Below are positions 7,713 to 16,253 of a DNA stretch of 64,000 nucleotides, piece after piece; positions within the stretch are counted from its first letter, which is position 1; each line of letters begins with the position of its first letter. The translations under genes were made by a program, and so were the position numbers. Under the pieces are notes generated by a model that saw nothing but the letters and a program-made list of their open reading frames with translations, was not told where the DNA came from and searched no databases. The DNA lies in the NCBI GenBank assembly GCA_002345565.1, contig DDVS01000008.1:62001-126000 (forward strand), written 5' to 3'. This stretch comes from Flavobacteriales bacterium UBA2306 (GTDB lineage Bacteria > Bacteroidota > Bacteroidia > Flavobacteriales > Weeksellaceae).

Positions 7713-8258
7713 ATGTCAAGAATTGGTAAAGCAATTATAGAAATTCCTGCTGGAGTTACAGTCACTGAGAATAATGGTGTTGTAACGGTAAAAGGACCTA
7801 AGGGAGAACTTTCTCAGGAACTTAAAAGCGGAATCAGCTTCGAACAAGAAGATGGTAAACTTACAGTAAGCCGTCCTTCTGATTCAAAAGAGCACAAAGC
7901 GCTTCACGGTCTATACAGAGCGCTTATCAACAATATGATTGTTGGTACATCTACAGGTTTCACTAAGCAATTAGAACTTGTAGGAGTTGGATACAGAGCA
8001 TCACACAATGGTCAAAAATTAGAATTGGCTCTTGGATTCTCTCACGGTATCATTGTAGAACTTCCAAAAGAAGTAACATTGGATACATTGACTGAAAAAG
8101 GTAAAAACCCGATCATTACATTATCTTCTTACGATAAACAACTTCTTGGAATGGTAGCTGCTAAGATCAGATCTTTCAGAAAACCTGAGCCTTACAAAGG
8201 AAAAGGTGTGAAATTCGTAGGTGAAATCATCAGAAGAAAAGCCGGTAAATCTGCATAA
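7713..8258 (+). CDS. rplF: 50S ribosomal protein L6 (uL6)
   Basis: Protein of 181 aa with two related domains, located near the GTPase-associated centre. MSRIGKAIIEIPAGV opens it, and the C-terminal PEPYKGKGVKFVGEIIRRK signature is present. It starts 18 nt after rpsH. Confidence 0.97.
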   Translation: MSRIGKAIIEIPAGVTVTENNGVVTVKGPKGELSQELKSGISFEQEDGKLTVSRPSDSKEHKALHGLYRALINNMIVGTSTGFTKQLELVGVGYRASHNGQKLELALGFSHGIIVELPKEVTLDTLTEKGKNPIITLSSYDKQLLGMVAAKIRSFRKPEPYKGKGVKFVGEIIRRKAGKSA

Positions 8259-8269
8259 TATTTAAGAAA

Positions 8270-8623
8270 ATGGCATTAACAAAAGTTGAAAAACGAATCA
8301 GAATCAAAAGAAGAGTAAGAGGTAAGATTTCAGGGTCTGCAGAATTACCAAGATTGTCTGTATTCAAAAGTAATAAAGAGATCTACGCACAATTAGTAGA
8401 TGATAAAGAAGGTAAAACATTAGCATCAGCTTCTTCCAGAGAGAAAGGCGTGGACGCTAAAGGAACCAAAGTTGAAGTATCTGTAGCCGTAGGTAAAGCT
8501 ATCGCAGCTAAGGCTAAAGCAGCAGGTATTGAAAATGTTGTATTTGATAGAAATGGTTTTGTGTATCACGGTAGAGTGAAAGCTCTTGCTGACGGTGCTA
8601 GAGAAGCAGGTCTTAAATTCTAA
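8270..8623 (+). CDS. rplR: 50S ribosomal protein L18 (uL18)
   Basis: Protein of 117 aa that binds 5S rRNA together with L5. The basic N-terminus KRIRIKRRVRGKISG and the C-terminal FDRNGFVYHGRVKALADGAR signature are typical. It lies 11 nt after rplF. Confidence 0.97.
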   Translation: MALTKVEKRIRIKRRVRGKISGSAELPRLSVFKSNKEIYAQLVDDKEGKTLASASSREKGVDAKGTKVEVSVAVGKAIAAKAKAAGIENVVFDRNGFVYHGRVKALADGAREAGLKF

Positions 8624-8641
8624 TTTTTAATTTCAGAACAT

Positions 8642-9160
8642 ATGTTAGATAGTAATATAGAAAGAGTAAAACCTGGAGGATTAGAATTAAAAGATCGTCT
8701 GGTTGCTGTTAACAGAGTAACTAAAGTAACAAAAGGTGGTAGAGCTTTCGGTTTCTCTGCAATTGTTGTTGTAGGAAACGAAGATGGCGTTATCGGTTAC
8801 GGACTTGGTAAATCTAAGGAAGTAGCGTCTGCGATTGCAAAAGCTGTAGAAGATGCTAAGAAAAACTTAGTAAAAGTTCCTGTAATCAATCATACAATTC
8901 CTCACCAGACTTCTGCCAGATACGGAGGTGCTGATATCTTCTTGAGACCAGCTTCTCACGGTACAGGGCTTATCGCCGGTGGTGCAGTACGTGCAGTACT
9001 AGAATCTGCAGGTGTACACGATGTATTGTCAAAATCAAAAGGTTCTTCTAACCCGCACAATGTAGTGAAAGCTACGTTCAATGCATTGTTGGATATCAGA
9101 AGACCAGAAGAAATTGCAAGAATGAGAGGAGTTTCTTTAAGTAAAGTGTTTAACGGTTAA
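8642..9160 (+). CDS. rpsE: 30S ribosomal protein S5 (uS5)
   Basis: Protein of 172 aa lining the mRNA entry tunnel and important for decoding accuracy. The double-stranded RNA-binding-like N-terminal domain has NRVTKVTKGGRAFGFSA, and the C-terminal domain has SHGTGLIAGGAVRAVLE. It is followed by rpmD after 11 nt. Confidence 0.97.
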   Translation: MLDSNIERVKPGGLELKDRLVAVNRVTKVTKGGRAFGFSAIVVVGNEDGVIGYGLGKSKEVASAIAKAVEDAKKNLVKVPVINHTIPHQTSARYGGADIFLRPASHGTGLIAGGAVRAVLESAGVHDVLSKSKGSSNPHNVVKATFNALLDIRRPEEIARMRGVSLSKVFNG

Positions 9161-9171
9161 TCAATATAGCA

Positions 9172-9348
9172 ATGGCAACAATCAAAGTAAAATTAGTTAG
9201 AAGTGCTATTAATCGTTCTAAAACTCAAAAAAGAACACTTGAAGCACTAGGATTTAAAAGACTTCAACAAGTTGTAGAACACGAGGCTACTCCATCAATC
9301 TTAGGAATGATAGCTTCTGTAAGTCACTTATTAGAAGTTCAAAAATAG
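9172..9348 (+). CDS. rpmD: 50S ribosomal protein L30 (uL30)
   Basis: A 58-aa protein, found between rpsE and rplO as expected. It starts MATIKVKLVRSAINRSKTQ and contains the family-typical TLEALGFKRLQQVVEHE and a final SHLLEVQK. The length matches bacterial L30 (58-60 aa). The stop is TAG at 9346-9348. Confidence 0.96.
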   Translation: MATIKVKLVRSAINRSKTQKRTLEALGFKRLQQVVEHEATPSILGMIASVSHLLEVQK

Positions 9349-9431
9349 AATAGATCATGAGACTAGAGATTGGAAACAACAGCTTTCTAATCTCCTTTCT
9401 CAAATCTCAAAACTTTCAATCAAATACAACA

Positions 9432-9881
9432 ATGAATTTAAATAATATACAACCGGCAACGGGTTCTACTCACAATTCAAAAAGAATTGGTAGAGGTCAG
9501 GGAAGCGGTAAAGGTGGTACTTCTACAAAAGGTCACAAAGGACAAAAAGCTAGAGCTGGTTATTCTCAGAAAATCGGTTTCGAAGGTGGACAGATGCCTT
9601 TGCAAAGAAGACTACCTAAATTCGGTTTCAAAAATGTTAATAGAAAAGAGTTCAGAGCTATCAATCTTGATACACTTCAGACTTTGATCGATACCAAAAA
9701 CATCTCTGGTGATATCACAAAAGAAGTTTTGGTAGAAAACGGTCTTGCTTCGAAAAACGAATTAGTGAAAATCTTAGGTAGAGGAGAATGGAAAGCTAAT
9801 GTTTCTATCTCAGCCGATAAATTCACTAAATCCGCAGAAGAGGCTATCAGCAAAGCTGGAGGAAAAGCTAACACTCTTTAA
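9432..9881 (+). CDS. rplO: 50S ribosomal protein L15 (uL15)
   Basis: Protein of 149 aa, a late-assembly factor of the large subunit. The glycine/arginine-rich N-terminus (KRIGRGQGSGKGGTSTKGHK) and KIGFEGGQMPLQRRLPKFGF are present. I chose the ATG at 9432 because the product then begins MNLNNIQPATGS, as in other L15 proteins. The same frame stays open from an ATG at 9357, which would add a 25-residue non-conserved head and is probably leader. Confidence 0.95.
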   Translation: MNLNNIQPATGSTHNSKRIGRGQGSGKGGTSTKGHKGQKARAGYSQKIGFEGGQMPLQRRLPKFGFKNVNRKEFRAINLDTLQTLIDTKNISGDITKEVLVENGLASKNELVKILGRGEWKANVSISADKFTKSAEEAISKAGGKANTL

Positions 9882-9891
9882 TTAACAACTA

Positions 9892-11271
9892 ATGAAAGAA
9901 TTTATACAAACACTTAAAAACATTTGGAGTCTGAAGGAATTGAGAGATAAGATTATCTTGACACTTTCTCTAGTCCTTGTGTATAGATTCGCTTCGTATG
10001 TTTCTCTTCCGTCTATTAATATGGCAGAAGTAGGAAGCTTACTACAACATTACCAAAAACAAGGCGGGAACCAACAAGGGGCCGGCCTTTTGGGTTTATT
10101 ATCTTCTTTTACTGGAGGTGCGTTTAGCCGTGCTTCTATTATGGCATTAGGAATTATGCCCTATATCTCTGCATCAATTATTGTCCAACTTATGGGTATG
10201 GCAATACCTTACTTACAGAAGTTGCAAAAAGACGGAGAAAGTGGAAGAAATACATTAAACCAAATTACCAGATGGTTAACTATTGGCGTTTGTCTTGTAC
10301 AGGCACCATCCTATTTGACCTCTGTTACACAATATTTTTTACCTTATTCACAATTCCAGTCAGCGTATTATATAGATCCTGCATCTATTATGTTCTGGTT
10401 GCCAAGTATTGTGATTCTAGTTGCAGGTTCTGTATTTGCAATGTGGTTAGGAGAAAAAATTACGGACAAAGGTATTGGTAATGGTATCTCAATTCTAATT
10501 ATGGTGGGTATCCTAGCAGATCTTCCTACAGCATTTTACCAGGAAGTTATTACACAAAATGGCAAAGGCGGTTTAGGAAGCATTATGATTTTAATTGAAA
10601 TCGTATTTTGGTTATTAGTAATTCTTTTAGCAATTATATTATCAGTTGCAGTAAGAAAAATTCCAATCCAATATGTTAGCAGAGCACAAGCCAGAGGTGG
10701 TGTTAGCAGAAACTTAATGGACGGTGCCAGACAATGGATTCCGTTAAAAGTTAATGCAGCAGGTGTAATGCCAATCATTTTCGCTCAGGCATTGATGTTT
10801 GTACCAGGATTATTAACCAAAGTAGATGAGTCTAATACATTTTTGGCAGGTTTCAAAAATGTTTTCAGCTGGCAGTACAATGTATTGTTTGCATTATTGA
10901 TTATTATTTTCTCATTTTTCTACACAGCGATTACCATTCCGGTGAATCAAATGGCAGATGACCTTAAGCGTAATGGCGGTCTCATTCCAAAAGTAAGACC
11001 CGGAAAAGAAACGGCAGATTATCTGGATGATATTTTATCAAAAATAACCTTGCCAGGTGCAATTTTTTTATCTATCTTTGCAGTCCTTCCGGCAATAGTG
11101 CACGGAGCGTTTGTTCAGACAGATAGATTCGCCCTGTTTTTTGGGGGAACATCGTTGTTAATTATGGTGGGCGTTATTCTTGATACCGTTCAACAAATTA
11201 ATACGTATCTGCTGAACCATCATTATGACGGGTTGATGCAATCTAAATTATCAAGATCATCAAACTATTAA
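9892..11271 (+). CDS. secY: protein translocase subunit SecY
   Basis: Integral membrane protein of 459 aa with ten predicted helices, the channel of the Sec translocon. The second-helix region has SIMALGIMPYISASIIVQLM, and the cytosolic loop has ISRAQARGG-like sequence followed by NRNGGLIPKVRPGKETADYL. It follows rplO by 10 nt, as in most spc operons. It is the route by which the signal-peptide proteins elsewhere in this window leave the cytoplasm. Confidence 0.97.
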   Translation: MKEFIQTLKNIWSLKELRDKIILTLSLVLVYRFASYVSLPSINMAEVGSLLQHYQKQGGNQQGAGLLGLLSSFTGGAFSRASIMALGIMPYISASIIVQLMGMAIPYLQKLQKDGESGRNTLNQITRWLTIGVCLVQAPSYLTSVTQYFLPYSQFQSAYYIDPASIMFWLPSIVILVAGSVFAMWLGEKITDKGIGNGISILIMVGILADLPTAFYQEVITQNGKGGLGSIMILIEIVFWLLVILLAIILSVAVRKIPIQYVSRAQARGGVSRNLMDGARQWIPLKVNAAGVMPIIFAQALMFVPGLLTKVDESNTFLAGFKNVFSWQYNVLFALLIIIFSFFYTAITIPVNQMADDLKRNGGLIPKVRPGKETADYLDDILSKITLPGAIFLSIFAVLPAIVHGAFVQTDRFALFFGGTSLLIMVGVILDTVQQINTYLLNHHYDGLMQSKLSRSSNY

Positions 11272-11279
11272 TAAGATAA

Positions 11280-11495
11280 ATGGCAAAACAGAAACATATA
11301 GAACAAGACGGCGTTATTACGGAAGCACTTTCCAATGCGCAGTTCCGTGTAGAGCTTGAAAATGGGCATGTCCTTATTGCTCATATATCAGGCAAAATGA
11401 GAATGCATTACATTAAACTCTTGCCTGGAGACAAGGTAAGGCTAGAATTATCTCCTTATGATTTATCTAAAGGGAGAATAACTTTTAGATATTAA
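11280..11495 (+). CDS. infA: translation initiation factor IF-1
   Basis: A 71-aa single OB-fold protein that binds the ribosomal A site during initiation. MAKQKHIEQDGVITEAL, FRVELENGHVLIAHISGKMR and the final KGRITFRY are hallmark segments. It lies 8 nt after secY and is followed by a 12-bp hairpin. Confidence 0.97.
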   Translation: MAKQKHIEQDGVITEALSNAQFRVELENGHVLIAHISGKMRMHYIKLLPGDKVRLELSPYDLSKGRITFRY

Positions 11496-11498
11496 AAA

Positions 11499-11545
11499 AA
11501 ACAGATAAATGAGTCGAGAGATTCCATTTATCTGTTTAATTAAAA
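11499..11545 (+). terminator. terminator-like hairpin after infA
   Basis: AAACAGATAAAT (11499-11510) pairs fully with ATTTATCTGTTT (11526-11537) around a 15-nt loop. The following AATTAAAATAAAT is only partly U-rich. It sits in the 110-nt gap before rpmJ and could attenuate the alpha part of the operon. Confidence 0.6.
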
Positions 11546-11605
11546 TAAATATTTTCAAATGTAATCGGTTTGCATTTGTTTATAGAAAAATTTAAATATT
11601 TTCAA

Positions 11606-11722
11606 ATGAAAGTTAGAGCATCTATCAAAAAAAGAAGTGCTGATTGCAAAATTGTACGTAGAAAAGGCGTACTTTTCGTAATCAACAAAAAGAACCCAAA
11701 ATTTAAACAAAGACAAGGCTAA
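11606..11722 (+). CDS. rpmJ: 50S ribosomal protein L36 (bL36), zinc-free form
   Basis: A 38-aa protein beginning MKVRASIKKRSADCK and ending KFKQRQG. The classic zinc site uses Cys11, Cys14, Cys27 and His33; here positions 11, 27 and 33 are Ser, Asn and Phe, leaving only Cys14. It is therefore a C-minus L36 that should not hold zinc. The place between infA and rpsM is normal. Confidence 0.95.
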   Translation: MKVRASIKKRSADCKIVRRKGVLFVINKKNPKFKQRQG

Positions 11723-11731
11723 CATTAAATT

Positions 11732-12109
11732 ATGGCGAGAATTTCAGGTATTGATTTACCAAAAAACAAAAGAGGTGTTATCGGTTTAACTTACATCTAT
11801 GGAATCGGGAAAAGTACAGCTTCCGAAATCCTTAAAACTGCCGGTATCAGCGAAGACAAGAAAGTCAACGAATGGAATGACGATGAATTGGCTGCAATCA
11901 GAACTTACATCACAGAAAACGTAAAAGTGGAAGGTGAGCTTAGATCTGAAATCCAATTAAACATCAAGAGATTGATGGATATTGGGTGCCAACGAGGAAT
12001 ACGTCACAGACTTGGATTACCTTTAAGAGGCCAAAGAACGAAAAACAATTCTAGAACCCGTAAAGGAAGAAGAAAAACTGTTGCTAACAAGAAAAAAGCA
12101 AGTAAATAA
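11732..12109 (+). CDS. rpsM: 30S ribosomal protein S13 (uS13)
   Basis: Protein of 125 aa in the head of the small subunit that touches P-site tRNA. It starts MARISGIDLPKNKRGVIG and carries CQRGIRHRLGLPLRGQRTK followed by a basic tail. It begins 9 nt after rpmJ and is followed by rpsK. Confidence 0.97.
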   Translation: MARISGIDLPKNKRGVIGLTYIYGIGKSTASEILKTAGISEDKKVNEWNDDELAAIRTYITENVKVEGELRSEIQLNIKRLMDIGCQRGIRHRLGLPLRGQRTKNNSRTRKGRRKTVANKKKASK

Positions 12110-12121
12110 TCGTTAGGAATT

Positions 12122-12511
12122 ATGGCAAAACAAACTAAAGTTGTTAAAAAAAGAAAAGTAAAAGTTGAAGCTATTGGTGAAGCGCATATCCAGGCATCAT
12201 TCAATAACATCATCATTTCTTTGACAAATAAAAACGGAGAGGTAATCTCTTGGGCATCTGCTGGTAAAATGGGATTCAGAGGGTCTAAAAAGAATACTCC
12301 TTTTGCTGCTCAAATGGCTGCTGAAAACTGTTCAGCTGTAGCTCACGAAGCAGGTCTTAGAAGAGTAAAAGTATTTGTAAAAGGTCCTGGTGCAGGTAGA
12401 GAATCTGCAATCAGATCTATTCACAATTCTGGGATTGAAGTAAGCGAAATCGTTGATGTGACGCCTATGCCACACAACGGATGTAGACCTCCAAAAAGAA
12501 GAAGAGTTTAA
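12122..12511 (+). CDS. rpsK: 30S ribosomal protein S11 (uS11)
   Basis: Protein of 129 aa of the platform near the E site. HIQASFNNIIISLTN, SAGKMGFRGSKKNTPFAAQ and the C-terminal PHNGCRPPKRRRV are diagnostic. It sits 12 nt after rpsM. Confidence 0.97.
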   Translation: MAKQTKVVKKRKVKVEAIGEAHIQASFNNIIISLTNKNGEVISWASAGKMGFRGSKKNTPFAAQMAAENCSAVAHEAGLRRVKVFVKGPGAGRESAIRSIHNSGIEVSEIVDVTPMPHNGCRPPKRRRV

Positions 12512-12539
12512 TCTTTTAATCCTCAAATCTTAAATTACA

Positions 12540-13148
12540 ATGGCAAGATATATTGGACCTAAAACTAAAATTGCTAGAAAATTTGGTCAGGCAATTTACG
12601 GAGACGACAAAAACTTCGAAAAAAGAAAAAATCAACCACCAGGACAACATGGTCCTAACAAAAGAAGAGGTGCGAAAAAATCTGAATACGCTACTCAGCT
12701 AGCAGAAAAGCAAAAGGCTAAGTACACTTATGGTATTCTAGAAAGACAATTCGCTAACCTTTTTGATAAAGCGCACAGAAGCAAAGGAGTAACAGGTGAA
12801 GTTCTTCTTCAGCTTTGCGAATCAAGATTGGATAACGTTGTTTACAGACTAGGTTTTGCTAAAACAAGATCTGCTGCAAGACAATTGGTTTCTCACAGAC
12901 ACATCACTGTAAATGGAGAAATTGTTAATATTCCTTCTTATTTGCTAAAAGCTGGTGACGAAATTGCTGTAAGAGAGAAATCAAAATCTCTTGAAGTTAT
13001 CTCCAATTCACTTGCTTCTAAAGCAAACTATGAGTGGTTACAATTCAATGACGAGAAAAAAACTGGTACTTTTGTAAGTGCACCTGAGAGAATCCAAATT
13101 CCTGAGGACATTAAAGAACAGTTAATCGTCGAATTATACTCTAAATAA
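12540..13148 (+). CDS. rpsD: 30S ribosomal protein S4 (uS4)
   Basis: Protein of 202 aa, a primary 16S rRNA binder. MARYIGPKTKIARKFGQ opens it, and an S4-type RNA-binding domain includes ESRLDNVVYRLGFAKTR and ARQLVSHRHITVNG. In E. coli S4 represses the alpha operon by a pseudoknot in the rpsM leader. Confidence 0.97.
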   Translation: MARYIGPKTKIARKFGQAIYGDDKNFEKRKNQPPGQHGPNKRRGAKKSEYATQLAEKQKAKYTYGILERQFANLFDKAHRSKGVTGEVLLQLCESRLDNVVYRLGFAKTRSAARQLVSHRHITVNGEIVNIPSYLLKAGDEIAVREKSKSLEVISNSLASKANYEWLQFNDEKKTGTFVSAPERIQIPEDIKEQLIVELYSK

Positions 13149-13179
13149 TAATTTTTTCAAATTTTTGCTCAACCAAACT

Positions 13180-14175
13180 ATGGCAATTTTACAATTCATA
13201 AAACCCGATAAAGTAATCCTACTAAACTCAACAGATTTTAAAGGACAATTCGAATTCAGACCTTTAGAACCAGGTTTTGGGCTTACAATCGGTAATGCAT
13301 TGAGAAGAGTTTTACTTTCTTCTCTGGAAGGTTATGCTATTTCATCTATCAAAATAGAAGGTGTAGAGCACGAATTTTCGACTATCCCAGGCGTTATAGA
13401 GGATGTGACAGAGATTATCCTTAATCTTAAACAACTTCGTCTTAAAACTAAAGCTGAAAATCCAGGAAATGAGCAGGTTACTGCTAAAATATCTGGAAAA
13501 GAACTGGTAACTGCTGGTGATCTTGGAGTTTCTATGGTAAACTTTGAGGTTCTGAATCCAGAATTGGTTATTGCAACTTTAGCTAAAGATGTAACGTTTG
13601 AAATTACTTTTAATATCGAAAAAGGAAGAGGCTATGTTCCGTCTGATCAGAACAAATCAAACAATGCTCCTATCGGAACTATTGCGATTGACTCTATCTT
13701 TACGCCGATTAAAAAAGTACAATATAGTATCGAAAACTATCGTGTAGAGCAAAAAACAGACTACGAAAAACTAATATTGGATATTGAAACAGATGGATCT
13801 GTTACACCTCAGAATGCTTTAACAGAGGCATCTAAGATTTTGATCTATCACTTTATGTTGTTCTCTGATGAGAGAATTACTCTTGAAACAGAAGCTGTAA
13901 AAGCATCTATCCAATACGACGAAGAAACACTTCATACAAGACAATTGCTTAAGTCAAAACTAGCAGATATGGATCTTTCTGTAAGAGCCCTTAACTGTCT
14001 GAAAGCGGCTGAAGTAGAAACGCTTGGAGAACTGGTTTCTTTCAGTAAGTCTGATTTGATGAAATTCAGAAATTTTGGTAAAAAATCTTTAACAGAACTT
14101 GAAGAATTGGTTCACGCAAAAGGACTAAATTTCGGGTTTGATGTTGCAAAATATAAGTTAGACGCTGATAAATAA
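13180..14175 (+). CDS. rpoA: RNA polymerase alpha subunit
   Basis: Protein of 331 aa that nucleates RNA polymerase assembly. The N-terminal domain contains GFGLTIGNALRRVLLSSLEG, and the C-terminal domain contains LSVRALNCLKAAEVETLGEL and RNFGKKSLTELEEL. I chose the ATG at 13180 (MAILQFIKPDKV); an in-frame TTG at 13165 would add five residues. The position between rpsD and rplQ is canonical. Confidence 0.97.
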   Translation: MAILQFIKPDKVILLNSTDFKGQFEFRPLEPGFGLTIGNALRRVLLSSLEGYAISSIKIEGVEHEFSTIPGVIEDVTEIILNLKQLRLKTKAENPGNEQVTAKISGKELVTAGDLGVSMVNFEVLNPELVIATLAKDVTFEITFNIEKGRGYVPSDQNKSNNAPIGTIAIDSIFTPIKKVQYSIENYRVEQKTDYEKLILDIETDGSVTPQNALTEASKILIYHFMLFSDERITLETEAVKASIQYDEETLHTRQLLKSKLADMDLSVRALNCLKAAEVETLGELVSFSKSDLMKFRNFGKKSLTELEELVHAKGLNFGFDVAKYKLDADK

Positions 14176-14183
14176 TCCTCAAA

Positions 14184-14702
14184 ATGAGACACGGAAAAAA
14201 GATAAATCACTTAGGTAGAACTGCTCCTCATAGAAAAGCAATGCTTTCTAACATGGCTTGTTCCCTAATTGAACATAAAAGAATCAACACTACTGTTGCT
14301 AAAGCGAAAGCTTTAAGAGTTTACGTGGAACCAATCCTTACTAAAGCTAAAGAAGATACAACTCACAATAGAAGAATCGTTTTCTCTTACTTACAAAGTA
14401 AAGAAGCGGTTACTGAATTGTTCAGAACTGTAGCTCCAAAAATTGCTGAAAGAAACGGAGGTTACACTAGAATCATAAAGACTGGTTTCAGACCTGGTGA
14501 TGCTGCTGATACTGCACTAATCGAGTTGGTAGATTTCAACGATATCTACACTCCAAATGCGGAAGAGAAGAAAACAACTAGAAGAAGTAGAAGATCTACA
14601 ACTGCTAAAAAGGAAACTGCTCCTGTTGTTGAAACTACCGAAGCTAAAGTGGAAGAAACTCCTGCTGCAGAAACTTCTACAGAAGAAAAAACTGAAGAAT
14701 AA
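14184..14702 (+). CDS. rplQ: 50S ribosomal protein L17 (bL17) with acidic C-terminal tail
   Basis: Protein of 172 aa. The first 120 residues are standard L17 (MRHGKKINHLGRTAPHRKAM, GYTRIIKTGFRPGDAAD). The last 45 or so are low complexity: a basic KKTTRRSRR patch, then a Thr/Glu/Ala-rich acidic tail ending EEKTEE. Such tails occur in Bacteroidota L17 proteins. It is the last gene of the superoperon and is followed by a terminator. Confidence 0.96.
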   Translation: MRHGKKINHLGRTAPHRKAMLSNMACSLIEHKRINTTVAKAKALRVYVEPILTKAKEDTTHNRRIVFSYLQSKEAVTELFRTVAPKIAERNGGYTRIIKTGFRPGDAADTALIELVDFNDIYTPNAEEKKTTRRSRRSTTAKKETAPVVETTEAKVEETPAAETSTEEKTEE

Positions 14703-14725
14703 GAATCTTAAGTTTTTGAAATATA

Positions 14726-14757
14726 AAAACCATCTCTCTAGAGGTGGTTTTTTGTTT
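14726..14757 (+). terminator. terminator of the ribosomal operon
   Basis: AAAAACCA with CTCT pairs with AGAG and TGGTTTTT (14726-14754) around a short loop, followed by a T-rich run. It lies 24 nt after the rplQ stop, where the superoperon should end. Confidence 0.85.
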
Positions 14758-14811
14758 TTATAATGAGCAAAACCATTATTTTAGCATCCTCAATTTTTAT
14801 TAATTCAATTT

Positions 14812-16176
14812 ATGAATGCTCTCAAAAAGTTTAGTTCTATCTTGTCTATTTTAATCATTATTTCTGGTTTTGCACAAACTTATACATTACCCAGAATTAA
14901 ATCCAGCGTTACGCTTCCCGTTTCGCTTCCTATTTCGGAAATCAATAATCTGGTCAATCAATCCATTAAAGGAATTTTATACCAAGATCAATCCTTCACA
15001 GATCATAATAATGACCAGCTCAAAATTAAAGTAGAAAAGCAGAGTGATATTAGAATAAAAGCTTTAACCAATAATCGGCTGATGATTTCTGTTCCGCTAA
15101 AAATTTGGGCAGAAAAAGGCTATGGAACTTTGGGCTATTATATGTATAAAGATACCAATTTCAATCTGATAATGAATTTCATTACCAGTATTTCTGCAAC
15201 AACAGATTGGAATTTGGATACAAAAACCACGACAGCAGGTTTTGTCTGGACCCAAAAACCTGTTTTGGATTATGGTAAAGTAAAAATCCCGATTGCACCT
15301 TTTATTGAGTCTATTTTAACGGATCAGCAAGCCCAATTTACAACCGTTATAGACAAACAGATCAGGTCTCAGTTTAATCTTCAGCCATATTTGGTAACGG
15401 CTTGGAATCAGTTTTCAAAACCTATTAATATTTCTGATGAATATAATACTTGGCTCAAAATATCGCCTCAAAATATATTGATGTCTCCGCTTCAGGTATT
15501 TCAAGATAAAATTAAAACGACGGTGGGTATAGATTTATATTCCGAGACTTTTGTTGGTCAGATTCCACAGACAACATCGGCAATTACCAAGGTTCCAAAT
15601 TTCACATTCAGTTCAAATCTCCCGAATATTTTTAATCTGCAAACCACGGCCAATATTAGCTTTGATGAAGCTACGAAAATTGCTAAGCAAGAATTTCTCA
15701 ATAAAGAATTTGCAATGAATAGCGAGGAAAAAAAGATTAAAATTGTAGATGTTCTTGTTTATGAAGACAAACAAAATATGGTGATAGAAGCTCATACGAC
15801 AGGAGAAGTTAACGGTATTGCTTTTATAAAAGGAAAGCCATTTTACGATGTACAAGCGCATAAAGTAAAACTTGATGTGTTTGATTTTAATCTTAAAACC
15901 AAAAATATTCTCCAAAAAACGCTCACGGTTGTGTTTGAAGCTAAGATTAAAAATTTGATAGAAAGTAATTATGGAATTCCACTTTTAGATATAGAAAATG
16001 CTTCCAAGAAAACAATAACAGAAAGTTTTAATAAAGAATATATTGAAGGAATTAGATTAAAAGGTAATGTAATAGATCTTAAACCTACACAATTTCTTTT
16101 ATCTAGTAAGTACATTTCGGTAATCATTGACTCCAAAGCACAATTAGAAATGTTGATTTCTGGACTAAGTTTTTAA
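14812..16176 (+). CDS. DUF4403 family exported protein
   Basis: Protein of 454 aa with an N-terminal signal peptide (hydrophobic stretch FSSILSILIIISGFAQ). The segment SVTLPVSLPISEINNLVNQS matches the DUF4403 N-terminal region. The later part alternates beta-rich segments, consistent with a lipid-binding-like repeated fold. The function of the family is not established. It stands alone after the ribosomal terminator and before a protease gene in the same direction. Confidence 0.75.
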   Translation: MNALKKFSSILSILIIISGFAQTYTLPRIKSSVTLPVSLPISEINNLVNQSIKGILYQDQSFTDHNNDQLKIKVEKQSDIRIKALTNNRLMISVPLKIWAEKGYGTLGYYMYKDTNFNLIMNFITSISATTDWNLDTKTTTAGFVWTQKPVLDYGKVKIPIAPFIESILTDQQAQFTTVIDKQIRSQFNLQPYLVTAWNQFSKPINISDEYNTWLKISPQNILMSPLQVFQDKIKTTVGIDLYSETFVGQIPQTTSAITKVPNFTFSSNLPNIFNLQTTANISFDEATKIAKQEFLNKEFAMNSEEKKIKIVDVLVYEDKQNMVIEAHTTGEVNGIAFIKGKPFYDVQAHKVKLDVFDFNLKTKNILQKTLTVVFEAKIKNLIESNYGIPLLDIENASKKTITESFNKEYIEGIRLKGNVIDLKPTQFLLSSKYISVIIDSKAQLEMLISGLSF

Positions 16177-16228
16177 TTATTGATACCAATAGGACTGATT
16201 CATTGCCTAAAATACAAGCGGTAATTGT

Positions 16229-16236
16229 TATATTTG
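16229..16236 (+). promoter_or_regulatory. promoter of the M4 protease gene
   Basis: TATATTTG matches the TANNTTTG -7 box 17 nt before the ATG. The best upstream TTG is at 16203-16205, 23 nt away, longer than usual. The predicted leader is about ten bases. Confidence 0.5.
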
Positions 16237-16253
16237 TAAAAATTTAAATTTAT

